64,000 bases of DNA, taken from positions 223,515 to 287,514 of the forward strand of contig NW_017804087.1 of NCBI RefSeq assembly GCF_001625305.1, in the 5' to 3' direction. The DNA comes from Branchiostoma belcheri. Its lineage: Eukaryota; Chordata; Leptocardii; Amphioxiformes; Branchiostomatidae. The stretch's first letter is position 1. Each line of letters starts with the position of its first letter. Position numbers and translations under genes: made by a program. The notes below the pieces were generated by a model, which saw nothing but the letters and a program-made list of their open reading frames with translations, was not told where the DNA came from and did not search any database. This document shows, in pieces, positions 1-11,991 of this stretch.

Positions 1-360
1 ATTTGAGCCTTACAAATACATTTTGTACTTAATGTTTTCCTAAATGGATGGAGTGAATGTGCAGGGTCCTGGTCAGACATGCAAAGTGCCTGCTTTATGG
101 CGCAGACTGCCGATGAAATGGGGCGGATAAATGACGCTATTCTATTGCAGTTCCTGTGGAGGAACTATAAAGAATGGAAGCGTTTGGCCTGTCGCTACCA
201 GTGTAAAGGAGCCATAACTGCCAAAATGGGACAGACGGTCATCCTTCATCAGGTTTTATGTTCCCTCAAAACGCCCCCTAGCACTTCATCTCCATACTGC
301 AGCCTACAAATTTGGGATGACAACAGGACTTCCTACATGTAGTTCAATGGGATTTTTGAT
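1..360. other. Non-coding stretch, nothing recognised
   Basis: No coding, RNA or repeat signal is recognised here. The 87-codon open frame in it has no family resemblance and lies in ordinary mixed-composition DNA. Confidence 0.5.
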
Positions 361-363
361 ACA

Positions 364-630
364 TACATAAAAGTAATAACAGGCAGGTGGATTAAAGATT
401 GATCAATGGATGGATGGAAGGATAGTGAGAAGGATGGATGGTGAAAATAAAACATGGATAGATTGATGAAGAAAGAAGGGAAGGATGGATCAATGGTTAA
501 AAGAATGGATGAATGGATGGATGGATGGATGGATGGATAGGTGGATGGATAAATGAATGGATGGATAGGTGGATGGATGGATAGATGAATGGATGGATAG
601 ATTTGTGGATGGATGGATGGATTAGAATGG
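364..630. repeat. GGAT/ATCC microsatellite
   Basis: An imperfect tetranucleotide array of GGAT units, interrupted by GATAG and AAATG variants. The reverse strand reads as a Pro/Ser/Ile/His-rich open frame only because a 4 bp unit cycles through three frames without stops. It is not a gene. Confidence 0.9.
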
Positions 631-1689
631 CTGGACGACACAATTCTGGAATCGAGCAATGTTTGATGATCCACCTTTCTCAACTGATATGTTAATTTTT
701 CATATCCCACTTCAATTACGTTCAATGTTTTCCACCACCGAACAAGGGTAAGGGTCAAGTCCTGAGCAGAGAAACTATAGCTGCTGTCCTGGCTGGATGA
801 TGGATATATATTGATGAGACTTTCCCACCAAATGGCACAGTCGACATGAAATACCAGGGACAGGAATACCAAACCACAATGGATAGCCGCACACATGGCC
901 GCGTGCCAAGCCAGCAAAGGATACAAATGACCCTAAGTATGAAAAATGTAACATTTACGCATCAGTAATTATTGGACCCAAGTCCAACTGGCAGCAATGA
1001 CGGTCCTTCCCAGCTTGAGTAGTCAATGTGGAGCCAGGCAAATCACGCACAGTGGGAGGGTACAGTAAGAATGATGGCATCTTGTAAGAAATAAGACAAA
1101 ATTAGGCTGTTTTTTGAGTCTGTGCATACGGGTGGTACAGTGAAGAAAATCCTAATTCTACGCTGGTCAAGATGAAGACTTATGAAGCTGAAAAAGATCT
1201 AAGACCACCAACTTATAATAGATGCTAGAAAAGCTGGAAACTTTACCTCCTTGCAAACTTTCACAGTAGTAGGCCAGTTTACGAATAGCAGTTCACATAC
1301 GGTTATCAGAACTTCAATGGATCAGCGAGGACAGACTATTTGTATGATATATGACGTGTAATAAAATAGAATAAAATGCTTTATGTTCAAACGTGTAGGT
1401 CAGAGTTTCTTGCTACTAGGGCACACCACATGTGCTCTCCAATTCATCTTGTTTTCTCACCTTTGGCGGCAAGAAATATGATCAACAGCCTACTGCGTCT
1501 TTGAAACTTACTTCAAGGTACGTAAAGGTGGCTCCTATTAGGGGTTCCTAAGCTTTTAACCAATGGCTTATCAAAAGGAAACAAAAAGAAGGTTCATATT
1601 TCTCCTTACTCCAAACTTCAAGGAAAAGCGAACTACTGGGGCTACTGTCCTCAAATTTCTTCCCTACCCTGCCAAGATGAGACAAAGGC
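631..1689. other. Non-coding stretch, nothing recognised
   Basis: Mixed A+T-rich sequence with no long open frame, no RNA fold and no clear repeat structure that I can see. Confidence 0.4.
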
Positions 1690-1770
1690 CTGCCACCAAG
1701 AATATAGTTTCTAATCCCTCCGGGATTGGAACCCAGGACCTTCTGACCTGAGATCCAATTTAATCACCTA
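1690..1770 (-). repeat. Possible tRNA-derived SINE fragment
   Basis: Read on the minus strand, this contains a segment shaped like the 3' half of a tRNA. An anticodon-arm-like stretch is followed by GGTTCCAATCC, one base from the consensus RNA polymerase III B box GGTTCGANTCC, and then GGAGGG. The expected 5' half with an A box is degenerate, so this is a decayed SINE or tRNA pseudogene at most. Confidence 0.35.
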
Positions 1771-1929
1771 CAGTACAAGTAATCAATCATGGCAGAAGGC
1801 GGAAGCTGTTTATCAATATGTAGGACATAGAGAGCTGGGAGAGTAGGGTCAGGGAGAGAGAATAGGAGATTGAAAGGTATTTCTGTAATTTTCTACATGG
1901 CTTTTCGTCCAATCATAAATCAGCGTAAT

Positions 1930-2235
1930 TGCACAGGCACAATGGGTAAGAGTGATGCACAATGGGATAGAATTAGTTGGAAAGTTGCGGGGAAGTGCCG
2001 AGGCTTCTGGGAGGGCGTAGATTACCGCCGGCTTTGTTATCTATTCCGGGTGAAAAATGTCTCGCATTTCCGCGAGGACACAAGTCACTGGTTGTACGTG
2101 GGACGATATCGGGCCGTGCGTTATCCTGTATCATCTGGTCATATATCAAAGTTTTATCGCACAATACGCCGTGAAAGTCGGATATCCATAAAGCTCAGCG
2201 CGAATATCCCTGGCTTTCAACAGCCAGCATGCTGC
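1930..2235. other. CpG-rich non-coding block
   Basis: The sequence becomes visibly richer in G+C and CpG than its surroundings (CCGAGGC, TACCGCCGG, TCCGCGAGG, GGGCCGTGCG). Several overlapping short open frames on both strands result from this composition and none resembles a protein family. It could be a conserved regulatory block, which composition alone cannot prove. Confidence 0.3.
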
Positions 2236-3235
2236 TATTCATTAATTCTGGGGTGCTTTTCAGTCAAATAACAGCATCTTATTACACAATCAAAGCCTTC
2301 TTACCAAGCACAATGTGTTCTAAAACAGAATAAATGGCAGTTTTGGGTAAACAATGATTCTTTTATGTGACGAATTAGAGCGTTTGAAAAGAACGTGAAT
2401 TTAGCATGTTTAACTAGGATAGATCTTCCGTTGACTGACAAATGCAGCTTAAGTACTTGACATTCAGGGAGTCCTTGGTGTAATATAGTCTCATGAAAAG
2501 AAAAACATGACAAAGAAGGCCTTCAAGAGAATAATAGGAGGGAAAGATACAAAGCAAAAATAAGAATACTGCTATGTTTTACTAAATGTTATAAAAAAAT
2601 ACAGGTAAGTAACATCATACCTGGGGACATTCTAAAACTGTTTGGAAGACTTTGGAAGTTTATAGGAGAAGGCTGACAAAGAAAACTATTTTTTTCTAAA
2701 AGATAACATTTTATTTGCTACATATCCTGTTTAGACCATCTATGGAATCCTTGAATCACTAAAACAACACAATAGTATCAAATACATATATTCTCAATGT
2801 CACCACACTTATCTTTATCTCTTGCTGGGCAATGCAAGGTGCACAGAAATCACACAAGGGAGGTAGTTAAAGCAAGACATTTTATGAGATAAAACGTGGC
2901 TAAAGCTAATGTCACCTGGAATATTTAGATAACAAGGCTTTATAAACTGGGATACAGTCCCATGGAGGAATGACTGGGGCTCTTTTACTGTCACTAAAAG
3001 CTACTTAAGTATGTATGAGGATGTAGGATACAGGGTGGGGATATAACACTTTGTCATGCTTGTGGCTATCTTGAAACAATCAAACTATATTTGGTGAGGA
3101 AATCCTGATACATGCTGGAGGTAGTATGTGAATGGAGCTATGGCCGTAGAGCCAACAATGGTTGCTTGTTGCTCCGCCTTGTATTGTGTTGTTGCATCAA
3201 TCCAAACGAGAAATTGGAGATTTCATAGTTCACAG
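2236..3235. other. Non-coding stretch, nothing recognised
   Basis: A+T-rich sequence without recognisable genes or repeats. A perfect splice-donor-like ACAGGTAAGT occurs near 2601 but no exon can be attached to it. Confidence 0.4.
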
Positions 3236-3239
3236 CAGT

Positions 3240-3500
3240 ATCTTAGATTTGCATGACATTCAACATCTACCCATTTCCTATTTCTGACCTACCTTCTGAC
3301 CTCCTCACTGTCATTCTGCCTGTCAGTCTTCCCAACCCATGTGCTGTCAACCTACTCACAAGCTAACCCCATTTCCGATGTCTGAGCTTTTGAACTGTCA
3401 TTCTGCATGTAAATCTTCGCCCACCCACATGCTGTTAGTCTGGACAAGCATACACACAAACTCACAGAGACCAAAACCCAAACCAAAAACAATTATACTT
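3240..3500 (+). repeat. Dispersed repeat family 1, copy at 3.3 kb (two units)
   Basis: This holds two successive variants of a word seen throughout the window: cytosine-rich sequence, then CCCATGTGCTGTCAACCTA, then (A)GTCTGGACAAGCATACACAC and ACAAACTCACAGAG. Other copies lie at 10.4, 26.1, 27.6, 38.8, 39.7 and 42.5 kb. No coding capacity or pol III promoter is visible, and the element class is unknown. Confidence 0.6.
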
Positions 3501-5225
3501 CAGAGTAGTGTGATAAAAACTCTATTTTTTGTGCCACACAACTTTGATAATGTTAAAAAACTGTTCTCAGCTGTTAGTTTACACTCACTGTAATGACTTG
3601 AAGGTACTAGCAGTAGCAGACGAAAGTATGTTCTCAAAGTTTAAGTTCCAGGGGTTAAGTTGATTCCATCCAATATACATGTTAGTCCTATATTGTATCG
3701 CACTGACATTGCTCCTATTACTATATGCATTGCAACCTACTCTGCCTATCTGCATGCAAAACCCCACTGCAGAAGACAACGGTTTTACAAAGAAGCCGAA
3801 AGTGCAGACTGATGTCATTCGCACCACATCGAGGGACGGAATCGGCTGCTACTTTCGTTATCGTATCTCGGCGCCCATTATTTCACCATTACGGTAATGA
3901 ATGGGGGAGTCGGGAGGACCGTGAGAGTGTGACAGAGATGGATCCTCCGGATTATCGCAACTTTGGAGATGAAACGCGCATGACAGAACAGGGTTATGGT
4001 CCCGGGGCCGTCCCTCGATATATGTAAAGTACCACCAACGGGGACAATCCTAGCCAGCGGAGACATGGAAATAAGTAGAAAATAGTCTCCAAACTTGACA
4101 GAAGTGAAATGAAAAAGTTTTACATTCCAAGTAATGTTGCACTGAAGAGTTAATTCTACTCTAAGTGTAATATGTAGTATTGTCATATACCAATAGATCA
4201 GTACTCTAGTTTTAGATAAATGTTATCCTTGTAGTTATCAACATGTAGTTCTGCAAAATATAGCTTTGTCGTAGATGACAACAGAAAGATGTTTTTTACC
4301 AAACCCTGTAACAATACGGCAACAAAGTGCTGAAAAATATCCATTAAACTCTTTGTACCCAAAATTATGCAACCACCTTCTCTGAGTCATGATCTTATTC
4401 TGTCTTTTCATATCAATAAAGAATAACAATACAATACAATATGTTGCCCTTCTTCAATTTGATATACAGGTTATGATAATCCCAAATTGTTATCAGTAAT
4501 AATTACAATACCGAAGTACGGCAGAAAAATTGTAAGTTGCTTCGTCATTTTTCAGTACTCAGATGAAACCTTCTGCCCTGTGTGACCTCAAGGACATTGT
4601 ACGCATAGAGGTCAAATTCATTCATCTCAGAGGGAGATAAACACAAGCCACTGTGCCAGGACGGATGTCTTGTTACCTGCGTATGAGCGTATAATCGGCT
4701 GGATTTCTGCAGCTCAAGCTAACGAAGCATGATTTAAGTATGGCTCAGTAGTGTTGACAAGACTAATCAGTATAACGTCATCTTTAGAACTTGCTTTCAA
4801 ATGTACATTTTATGGCAACAGCATATCATCTAGATTTCATTTCCTAATCAAAATACCATGATTTCTTATGTATTGGAGGTTGGTTTTATGAGAAATATAT
4901 TTCTTTATTCAAATAATTCAAATTGTCGTATTTCAAATGAAAGTCGATGTTAGTAGAAAGATTTGTAGAAAGAAGTACACTTGACGATGTGTTTTATATA
5001 CCTGCTATCAACAGGCTTACAAACACAGCTGGTAAGGGTTCATATAATACTTGTAAATACCAAAGAATTAGAATGCCAATGCATCAAATTATAGATTTAT
5101 GTCGCAATATCAATTACAACTGATCGTAGCCACATGTCTACAAGTATTATATTACCAAGCTCATTTCTAATCGTATCTAAATTAAGAACGTCTCCTCCAA
5201 TACTTGAAGTCGTTAATATAATTCC
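3501..5225. other. Non-coding stretch with a small CpG-rich patch
   Basis: Mostly A+T-rich. Between about 3780 and 4020 it is richer in CpG (TCGAGGGACGGAATCGG, TTATCGTATCTCGGCGCCC). Short open frames on both strands overlap there, but none is recognisable as a protein. Confidence 0.35.
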
Positions 5226-5229
5226 TTAG

Positions 5230-5725
5230 GGTATTGTACAGTGGTATCACCTACGTAGTAAACAAGTTTCAGATTTACCAACCTGATGATGTGGGAACGC
5301 CGGCGGTTTCGTTGCCACGGCAGCACGATGCCATCGCCGTCAGCGAGCGTGCGGAGGGAGCACAGCAAACCGTATCCGGACCGCGGTGTACCGGGAAAAG
5401 AGAAAAAAGACGGGGCGCATACTTTAGTGTCGGGCCGCTGAAATATCAATCCTTACGTCTATTCATCATCTCCGTTGTTTAATGACTACGAGGGTTGGGA
5501 AGTCAGCCGTGGAGAGGTCGTAGCGCCACGCTGCGTCTCCCGAACCCCTCCCGTCACAGAAGTGGCCCTGCATATTTCTGCGGTGATGAGATTCAGAACC
5601 ATCAACAAGACAAATGCTGGAGGATCGTAAGCGGGGCCTCTCCCCTTATCTACCATCTACAGGTGGAAAATGTCGCATTTAAAACAACTTCTTTTGTTTA
5701 TCCCCTCGCCAGCTGCCAGCGTTTG
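5230..5725. other. CpG-rich non-coding block
   Basis: A sharp rise in G+C and CpG content (AACGCCGGCGG, CCATCGCCGTCAGCG, GGACCGCGGTGTACC) set in A+T-rich flanks. Open frames on both strands overlap and do not resemble known proteins. This is a candidate conserved regulatory element or an exonised CpG island. No promoter motif pins it down. Confidence 0.3.
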
Positions 5726-7245
5726 TGACAGCTTCTTAATTGGGCAGATGTTTTAATGGTGAAAATATTGAAGTTTCATCGCGGTGACGGAGACCTGGTG
5801 GTTATGTTGGATTGAGTCGTGGCAGGATGAAGAATGTGGCCACTCTTTGTATAAATGCAGTTGGCACTAGTTCAATATTAGTGGATGAAGAAGACTTTGA
5901 ACATTCAAGCTAAAAAACGAGTACAAATCACCTTTTTCTTGCCTAAGTTCTACTATAATCCCACTACTTTTTCAATGACATTCGTTCACCTGTTAATTCA
6001 CACTGACAACGAAGACTTTTACTTTGGTACCAGTAATTATTATAACCACGTATATTGGAAGGGAAAAAAGTACTTTAATATGGGTATTACTGGATTTATG
6101 TTACATTTAGTTTCCCAAGTCTTCATAAAACAGGAATATTGAAAATTGAGTAAACAAATAAATAAATAAATGAATACAAAATAAATATCCAAGAGAAAGG
6201 AATACATTCTAAACGTAGAAAAAGTATACCAATATCAAATGCAACTTTCAGATCATAACTACACATCAGGGCTCATATACGTAGCTAATAGCCTCACCTC
6301 TAGTCTTACTCCCCCACTAGCAATAATGCATGTTCCCTCTCCCCCTTCACCTAAACCATACGTAGTGAATCTCTCCCTTACCCATCACTGCTAAAGGATG
6401 TCCAGCCTTACCACAGGTCCAGACCACAGCAGACAGCCTGACTCCTGTGCAGGTGGACATCTACATCTGTACTGTCACTTTACTCAGATAAAAGCAAAAA
6501 CCCGGTTTCCAGTCCACTTCTTCTGAAAGGAGCCCCTTTTAAGGATCTGTCTGGTCATCTGGACAGTCTGCCATTATGCAAATTACCTCCTGCGAGATGA
6601 AGTATACCATTTCTTGTTTTTTTTTTCGGTTTGATGTGCTAATGTTGATATAAAATACTGCAGGTGTCAGCGAAGTTTCATTGATGCTATGATATATGTG
6701 TACAGCCATATAACCACAGCAAACAATCTATCAGGTGGTTTCTGACATACACAACAAATATCGAAAACACTTTTCTTTCACATCAAAAATATATGCTAAA
6801 TTCAATATTTACTGAAGGTTTTTTCTAAGCACTAGATGCGTACTAATAGACAATAGACAAGCATTTGTAAACAGTTAATCCGAAGATTAGAATGTACTAA
6901 TCCTTCTTTAGATTACTACCTAGTAATAAGCTAAGTTAATATGCATAAATGCATATTGTTAATAACCCTACAACCCTCAGAGCCTTAGAAAAAGTCCTGT
7001 GGAATTAAGACTTAGCCAAAACAACAAAAACTAGTCCTAAAACATATTAGATGTACTACATACAGGGGCAGCCCTCTGAACTAAATGCAAACCCTCGTTT
7101 ATAACACATATAGCAGTGCCTATATGTAGGTACACATTAGGCACAAATAACAATATAGTGGACAAGCTTAGAATGTATGGGTGGACACTTCCTTAATTTC
7201 ATAAAAATGACTGCAGTCCAATGGTCGTAATCCAATGTACGAGCA
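5726..7245. other. Non-coding stretch, minor AAAT repeat
   Basis: A+T-rich, with a short AAAT-type run around 6153-6180. Nothing else is recognised. Confidence 0.4.
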
Positions 7246-7249
7246 AGTT

Positions 7250-7570
7250 GAGGTCAATACAGATTAGGATGACGCAAACAGAAGCGCAGGTTTTCCCCAC
7301 ACCGGGGCATAAGGACTGCCCCGAGCCCTCCCTCATTAGCACAGGCCTGATGAATGTGCTCCTGTGGGCTCAGATTAGGTGGAGTCATTAGGAGTGAGAG
7401 CAGAGGCAGACTTCACGTCTCCAGCCCTGGGACGGTCCGTTACCCTCCCAACGTCTGATTTAGAACGGGGAGGAAACCCGGCCAAGGTTGCCATTTTTCA
7501 CCACCGGCACGCTTGAATCTCATCAGCTGAATCAAAGGACGGGAGCGGAGGGGTGATGGTACGCAGGAGA
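7250..7570. other. G+C-rich non-coding block with ATTAG/GATTAG words
   Basis: G+C-rich with several homeodomain-type cores (CAGATTAGG twice, CTCATTAGC, GTCATTAGG) in about 150 bp. This is enhancer-like composition inside A+T-rich DNA. Function is inferred only from composition. Confidence 0.3.
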
Positions 7571-7921
7571 TGAAAGTTAGGGAAGGTCAGTTCTATCAGG
7601 AAGCGTGAATACGGCAGAAATATCTTGAAAAGAGTAGAGGGAGGACGTGCAAAGGACGCCCATATATCATCAGTCCACAGGAAATGATTGCTTTTACAAA
7701 AGACTCAACAATGGGGGAGCACTAGTCAAGAGTGTTTGGTCACAAAACCAGGGCAGTCTCCAGGACCCTTCTCTCCATACGAAATATGCGTGAAAAACTT
7801 TATGACATGAAAACATGTTTTCCTAAGCTGAAAATGACAAGGTCATGAAAATTTGCCTCTAAAAAGGCTGTATCTGTATCTGTATAGCTGGTATAACTGC
7901 CCCTCGGCGCAACACTCCAGG

Positions 7922-8133
7922 TACTGTAATTCACTTTATGTTCACGGTAGCAAAATTTCACTGTCTGAGAAAAATGGACATGTTCACGTAACTATATGTT
8001 CACGGTGGCGACAGGTGCAGGAAACAGAAAGTCCAGGAATTATTTGTTAACTGTAATGATAAGTTCACTGTGCAGAAGCAACAGTGAAAACAGTGAACTT
8101 ATCAGTACAGTGAACAAATCAGGAATTACAGTA
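7922..8133. mobile_element. Palindromic MITE-like element, TACTGTAATTC ends
   Basis: The outer ends are inverted: TACTGTAATTC at 7922-7932 and GAATTACAGTA at 8123-8133. An inner perfect 14 bp inverted repeat lies at 8058-8071 and 8090-8103 (GATAAGTTCACTGT and its complement). The interior repeats TTCACGGT/TTCACTGT words on both strands. This is typical of a short non-autonomous DNA transposon. No transposase is encoded. The superfamily is not assigned. Confidence 0.65.
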
Positions 8134-9331
8134 ATAATGATGAGGTCTTTCAGTGGTTGGGAGTTCCTACATATCGCACACCCCAGGCCCTCGAAAATGT
8201 GTGGGTTACGTTGGACAAATTTTGAAAGCTGGAGCCAGACCTGCAAAAAATACAAGATTCCAAGTATGGGGTCTATACTTTAACTGGAAAAGTAGCTGAG
8301 GAAGGTGATGAAGTCCCCAGAATATAAAATTGTGGATAAACCAGTACAAACTCTATGATCATCCATGCTGATACTACCATCAACTCAGTTGTTCTTGGAG
8401 TGGCAATCTCTTAATTATGATTTTTCTTTAATATCTAAATATACCTCAAAGGGGAAACCATTTCATTTAAGGTATTACCAGTGTATATGTAAAGGTTGCA
8501 GATAAATTATGCTGGTAAAACTTGAATTAGGTAATTTTGAGTGTAAGCTGCACCAGCGCAGGTATGCAAATAAAAGTAGTCCCAGCCCTGAAAAAGCATT
8601 GCCAATTGCCATACACATATATTGCAATGCAGAGAGATATACATGTAGTTTCAAACATTTGACAGTAAAGCTAGTACGTGATTTGCTGTCCTACAATAAC
8701 CCTCCCCAACCTGACACAAGATTTATCTACCAGTCCAAACCACATCCAGCCTTGCGATGTGTTTTGTAAAGTTTGAGGGATGACGCTGACCCCACTGTCT
8801 GGTTTTTGCTTGATTGCGTTGCAACCCTATCTTGAAGAGCTATGAATTACAAAAGTCTTTGTCCGCCCTCCAATGAATAATCTCGACATCTGGTCTCATC
8901 TTCGCAGCTAGCTGATTTGTCTCCTTTGTTATCCGGGAAGGATTTCTGCGTGCCAGAGTTGCCGTCTCATCATCAGACTCAAAGTCTCAAATGCCTGAAG
9001 GTGTGCCAAAAATGACGATCAAAGTTCCATTTGACAACTGGAGATCTAACTCTAACTTGTTGTGAAAGAATTCAGAGAACATAACCACACAACAATAAGA
9101 TTTGATTGTGTTTATCTCAAAATTGTTAGAAAAAAAATCTGTTAACAAAATCAACAGATACACAACTTAGCGTAACAAACTGAACAAAAACGAAACTAAA
9201 ACTGGTCTTGTGGTATGGCTTGTCGACTTGGTCAAATAAAGGAGCTTAAAAAGGGATTCTTAAGCTCCTTGGTCAAATATAGAATTTCTACTACTCTATA
9301 GGTTTTAATCCCTGGCAGGCCCCAGTGTTGT
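8134..9331. other. Non-coding stretch with one perfect hairpin
   Basis: No gene recognised. An 11 bp perfect inverted repeat (AAGGAGCTTAA at 9239-9249, complement at 9260-9270) forms a small hairpin. Its two arms are also flanked by copies of TTGGTCAAAT, so it may be a tiny inverted duplication. Confidence 0.4.
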
Positions 9332-9388
9332 CAAACAAACAAACAAACAAACGAACAAACAAACAAACAAACATCATCATCATCATCA
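9332..9388. repeat. Compound microsatellite (CAAA)n then (ATC)n
   Basis: About ten CAAA units with one CGAA interruption are followed directly by five ATC units. Confidence 0.9.
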
Positions 9389-10389
9389 AAACAAACTGAC
9401 TAAACAAAAACGAAGTGCATGTGTCTCATTGAAAACTACCTTCAAAAAAAAAGTTCAAGTTGTCAGCTTCAGCTTTCACATACAGCTAACACATCCTCTG
9501 CATACATGAACGTGCAAAGCCTTGTCAAAAATACATGTAATAAGAGGTATGATATTTTGATTTGTAATCATTGAATCAAGTTGAATTCCAAATGGGCCAG
9601 TGAGAGATCTGAGCCGACATGTGTTATGATCAGATTGCATTTTACGATAATTGCAATAATACATTACCATCCAAAATCTAAACAACCCATAATCACATAA
9701 TAATTGTGTTACCATGTGAGAAAATTGCATTTCCTGAATTATCCGTCCTTTCTTGCTAGTTGATCATATGTAAAATAAGGTTTTTACATTGTAACAACAT
9801 TTTGTTGATGGAGTAAAAAGATCATGGCATCAAATGTGCTGAAGATTTCTGAACATGATGAAAAGATAACATATCATTCAATCAAAAAGGTAAGAATAAA
9901 TACTAGATGCATGAATACTTTCATTACAAGAATATTGTGACTATATAGACACATTTTATGCTTTTGCATATCTTCATCTTTCTGTCAACATTTTTAGCTA
10001 CAACATTTTATAACCACTCAATATCATCCAACACGGCTTACACACTTCCTGAAATCACATTATCCAATCACTTTCAAATGTGTTACATTAGAACGGAGAT
10101 AGGACATGATAGATACAATTAATTTCCCATTTTCCCACGGGATCAAATCAGGCGAACGTTATAAGGGGGAGGGGGGTCGTCCTAACAAATGAGACCGTCC
10201 TTGATGACCTTGGAGTGAACTTCACTGAAGGTCGCAGAAAGTTTGCTAGGTCATAGGGAGGAATAGATTACATGTATTTATAACTGTCTATTGTGGATTC
10301 AGTTCATGCTTTATGGCAGCAGATGTCACTGACAAAGCAGGGGAAGCAGTGTTCTAGGCAGTGTCTGTTTTTCCGTCTTTTTCCATTTT
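9389..10389. other. Non-coding stretch, nothing recognised
   Basis: A+T-rich. Scattered single nuclear-receptor-type half-sites (TGACCT at about 10205, AGGTCA at about 10250) occur but are not arranged in a clear pair. No gene. Confidence 0.4.
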
Positions 10390-10500
10390 GTGGTGGCTAC
10401 CAGCAAGATTCTGGGACCCTCAAGTTCACCTTATTTTCTCATTCTGCCTGTCAAGCTTCCCCCACCCATGTGCTGTCAACCTAGAACACCAACCCACAGA
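10390..10500 (+). repeat. Dispersed repeat family 1, copy at 10.4 kb
   Basis: Shares the family words GATTCTGGGACC, TTCTGCCTGTCAA and CCACCCATGTGCTGTCAACC with the copies at 3.3 and 38.8 kb, in the same orientation. Confidence 0.6.
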
Positions 10501-10742
10501 CAACCGATTGTTGAGATCATAAAGGTAACATCATTGTAATATCAAGAATTTTTGCGAAGTGGCCAGCAAGTAATATTGATTTAAAAGTATAATCCCCCCA
10601 AAAAAAGTCAAAACAAGTATCGTTGTAGAATATAATGCAATAAAAGTCCTTTTTCCCTCAAATTACCATTACATAGAATGAACATCACCATCCAATCTGA
10701 TAAACATGAGCCGAACCTGAAAAAATCACATGGTCCTATCAG

Positions 10743-10774
10743 AGGTCAGCTAGAGGTCACGAGGTCAATGACCT
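10743..10774 (+). promoter_or_regulatory. Nuclear-receptor half-site cluster DR5 + DR2 + IR1
   Basis: Three perfect AGGTCA half-sites lie at 10743-10748, 10754-10759 and 10762-10767, and a perfect TGACCT at 10769-10774. The spacings are 5, 2 and 1 bases, giving a DR5, a DR2 and an IR1 in 32 bp. DR5 and DR2 are the classical spacings bound by retinoic acid receptor/RXR heterodimers. DR2 and IR1 also suit other receptors. Use in vivo is inference. No nearby gene is visible. Confidence 0.6.
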
Positions 10775-11825
10775 GGCTCCCACTTTCCGTTCCAATACCA
10801 GGAGAAATCCATGTGTAAAGTGTCATTTTCCCGGCAGCTCTGTCTGTGATCTATGGCAATCCGTGCCGCATGTGAAGTGAACGTGGCGGAATGTCAAAAT
10901 GTTGTAGGACTGATCCTTGGAATTCCGGAATAAATGAAGGAACTTACGCTGAGTCTGCTAAACCACGGCTATTGTGGTACATGAATGATGATGATATACC
11001 ATACACTGTGAGGTAATAACAATAGCACCAATTTGACGTGCTCTCCTTGAGACACTTTCAGCATCATGCAAGCACAAGGCACCAAGAGTTAAATACCTAG
11101 AGAGACAATTTGACTCTGAACTGAACCATGAGCAAATTAGCACCAAGAGACCACGTCTAGCGAGATATTAGACATTAAACAAGGACAACAACAACAATAA
11201 AATGTAAAAAGATTCATCCTTCATCAATGAAATTCCCTGACCAACCGATCAAATGGCAGCTCATCTGTGGCTGCAGCCTCTAGTGTAGAGGGAACGTAAT
11301 GCACAAATCATCATCCCAGCCTTACATCAGGCACCTGACAGCACATCTCCGCAGGGGGCTATTTCCTTAATGATGGTTGACCTGGAGAGGAGGGGGCAAG
11401 GCAGGTCTGGAAGAGGTAAGGCCACCAGGGAGAACGCCCCCCCAATCTTGTATCATCAGGAAACATGGCTGCCCTATGTCCATTAGGGACGGCCTCCCTC
11501 TACACCAGTCTTCAGCTGGGTAAAGTGGACGTCTCTCCCGCTGGTGTCGTTTGTGGGAACTTTCAGCAGCCAGAGCAGGCAGCTATAGATCTCTACTGGC
11601 TTAGGACAACACCGAGATGCTCCAAAAGGATCACAGTTATTCTGTGTTGGAAGGTAACAATGGGGTGGAAAATTCTGGGCCTGAGCTATAGACTTACCAG
11701 ATATAGTGCAGGGTTGACGCTAAAGCGGTTGGCTAAACTATGGATATGCAAGGTATAAATCCATTGTATCACATCTAACACTTATTTACCATGATTTCTG
11801 TCAGGTGTCTTACATACAACTCATC
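10775..11825. other. Non-coding stretch, moderately G+C-rich
   Basis: Intermediate G+C content, with G-rich patches around 11330-11460. A 97-codon open frame starting at 11465 has no recognised homology and no protein-like composition. Confidence 0.35.
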
Positions 11826-11830
11826 TGCAC

Positions 11831-11991
11831 ATACACCAAGAAAACTGCACAACAACGTCTTGAACAAGACACCTGTATACTAAGACACCTGCACACCAAG
11901 ACAGCCGTACAATAAGACACCTGCACACCTACACAACAAGAAACCTGCACACCAAGACACCTACACACCTAGACACCTGCATAATAAGACA
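11831..11991. repeat. Degenerate short-unit minisatellite
   Basis: Diverged tandem copies of a roughly 15-17 bp unit of the type ACACCTGCACACCAAG, with CATAATAAG and CCGTACAATAAG variants. Confidence 0.75.

Noticed and set aside
333..926. 197-codon Pro/Ser/His-rich minus-strand protein
   Set aside because: Most of it is the translation of the GGAT microsatellite.
2598..2607. Splice donor ACAGGTAAGT marking an exon
   Set aside because: A single consensus donor without an open frame ending there or an acceptor upstream is expected by chance.
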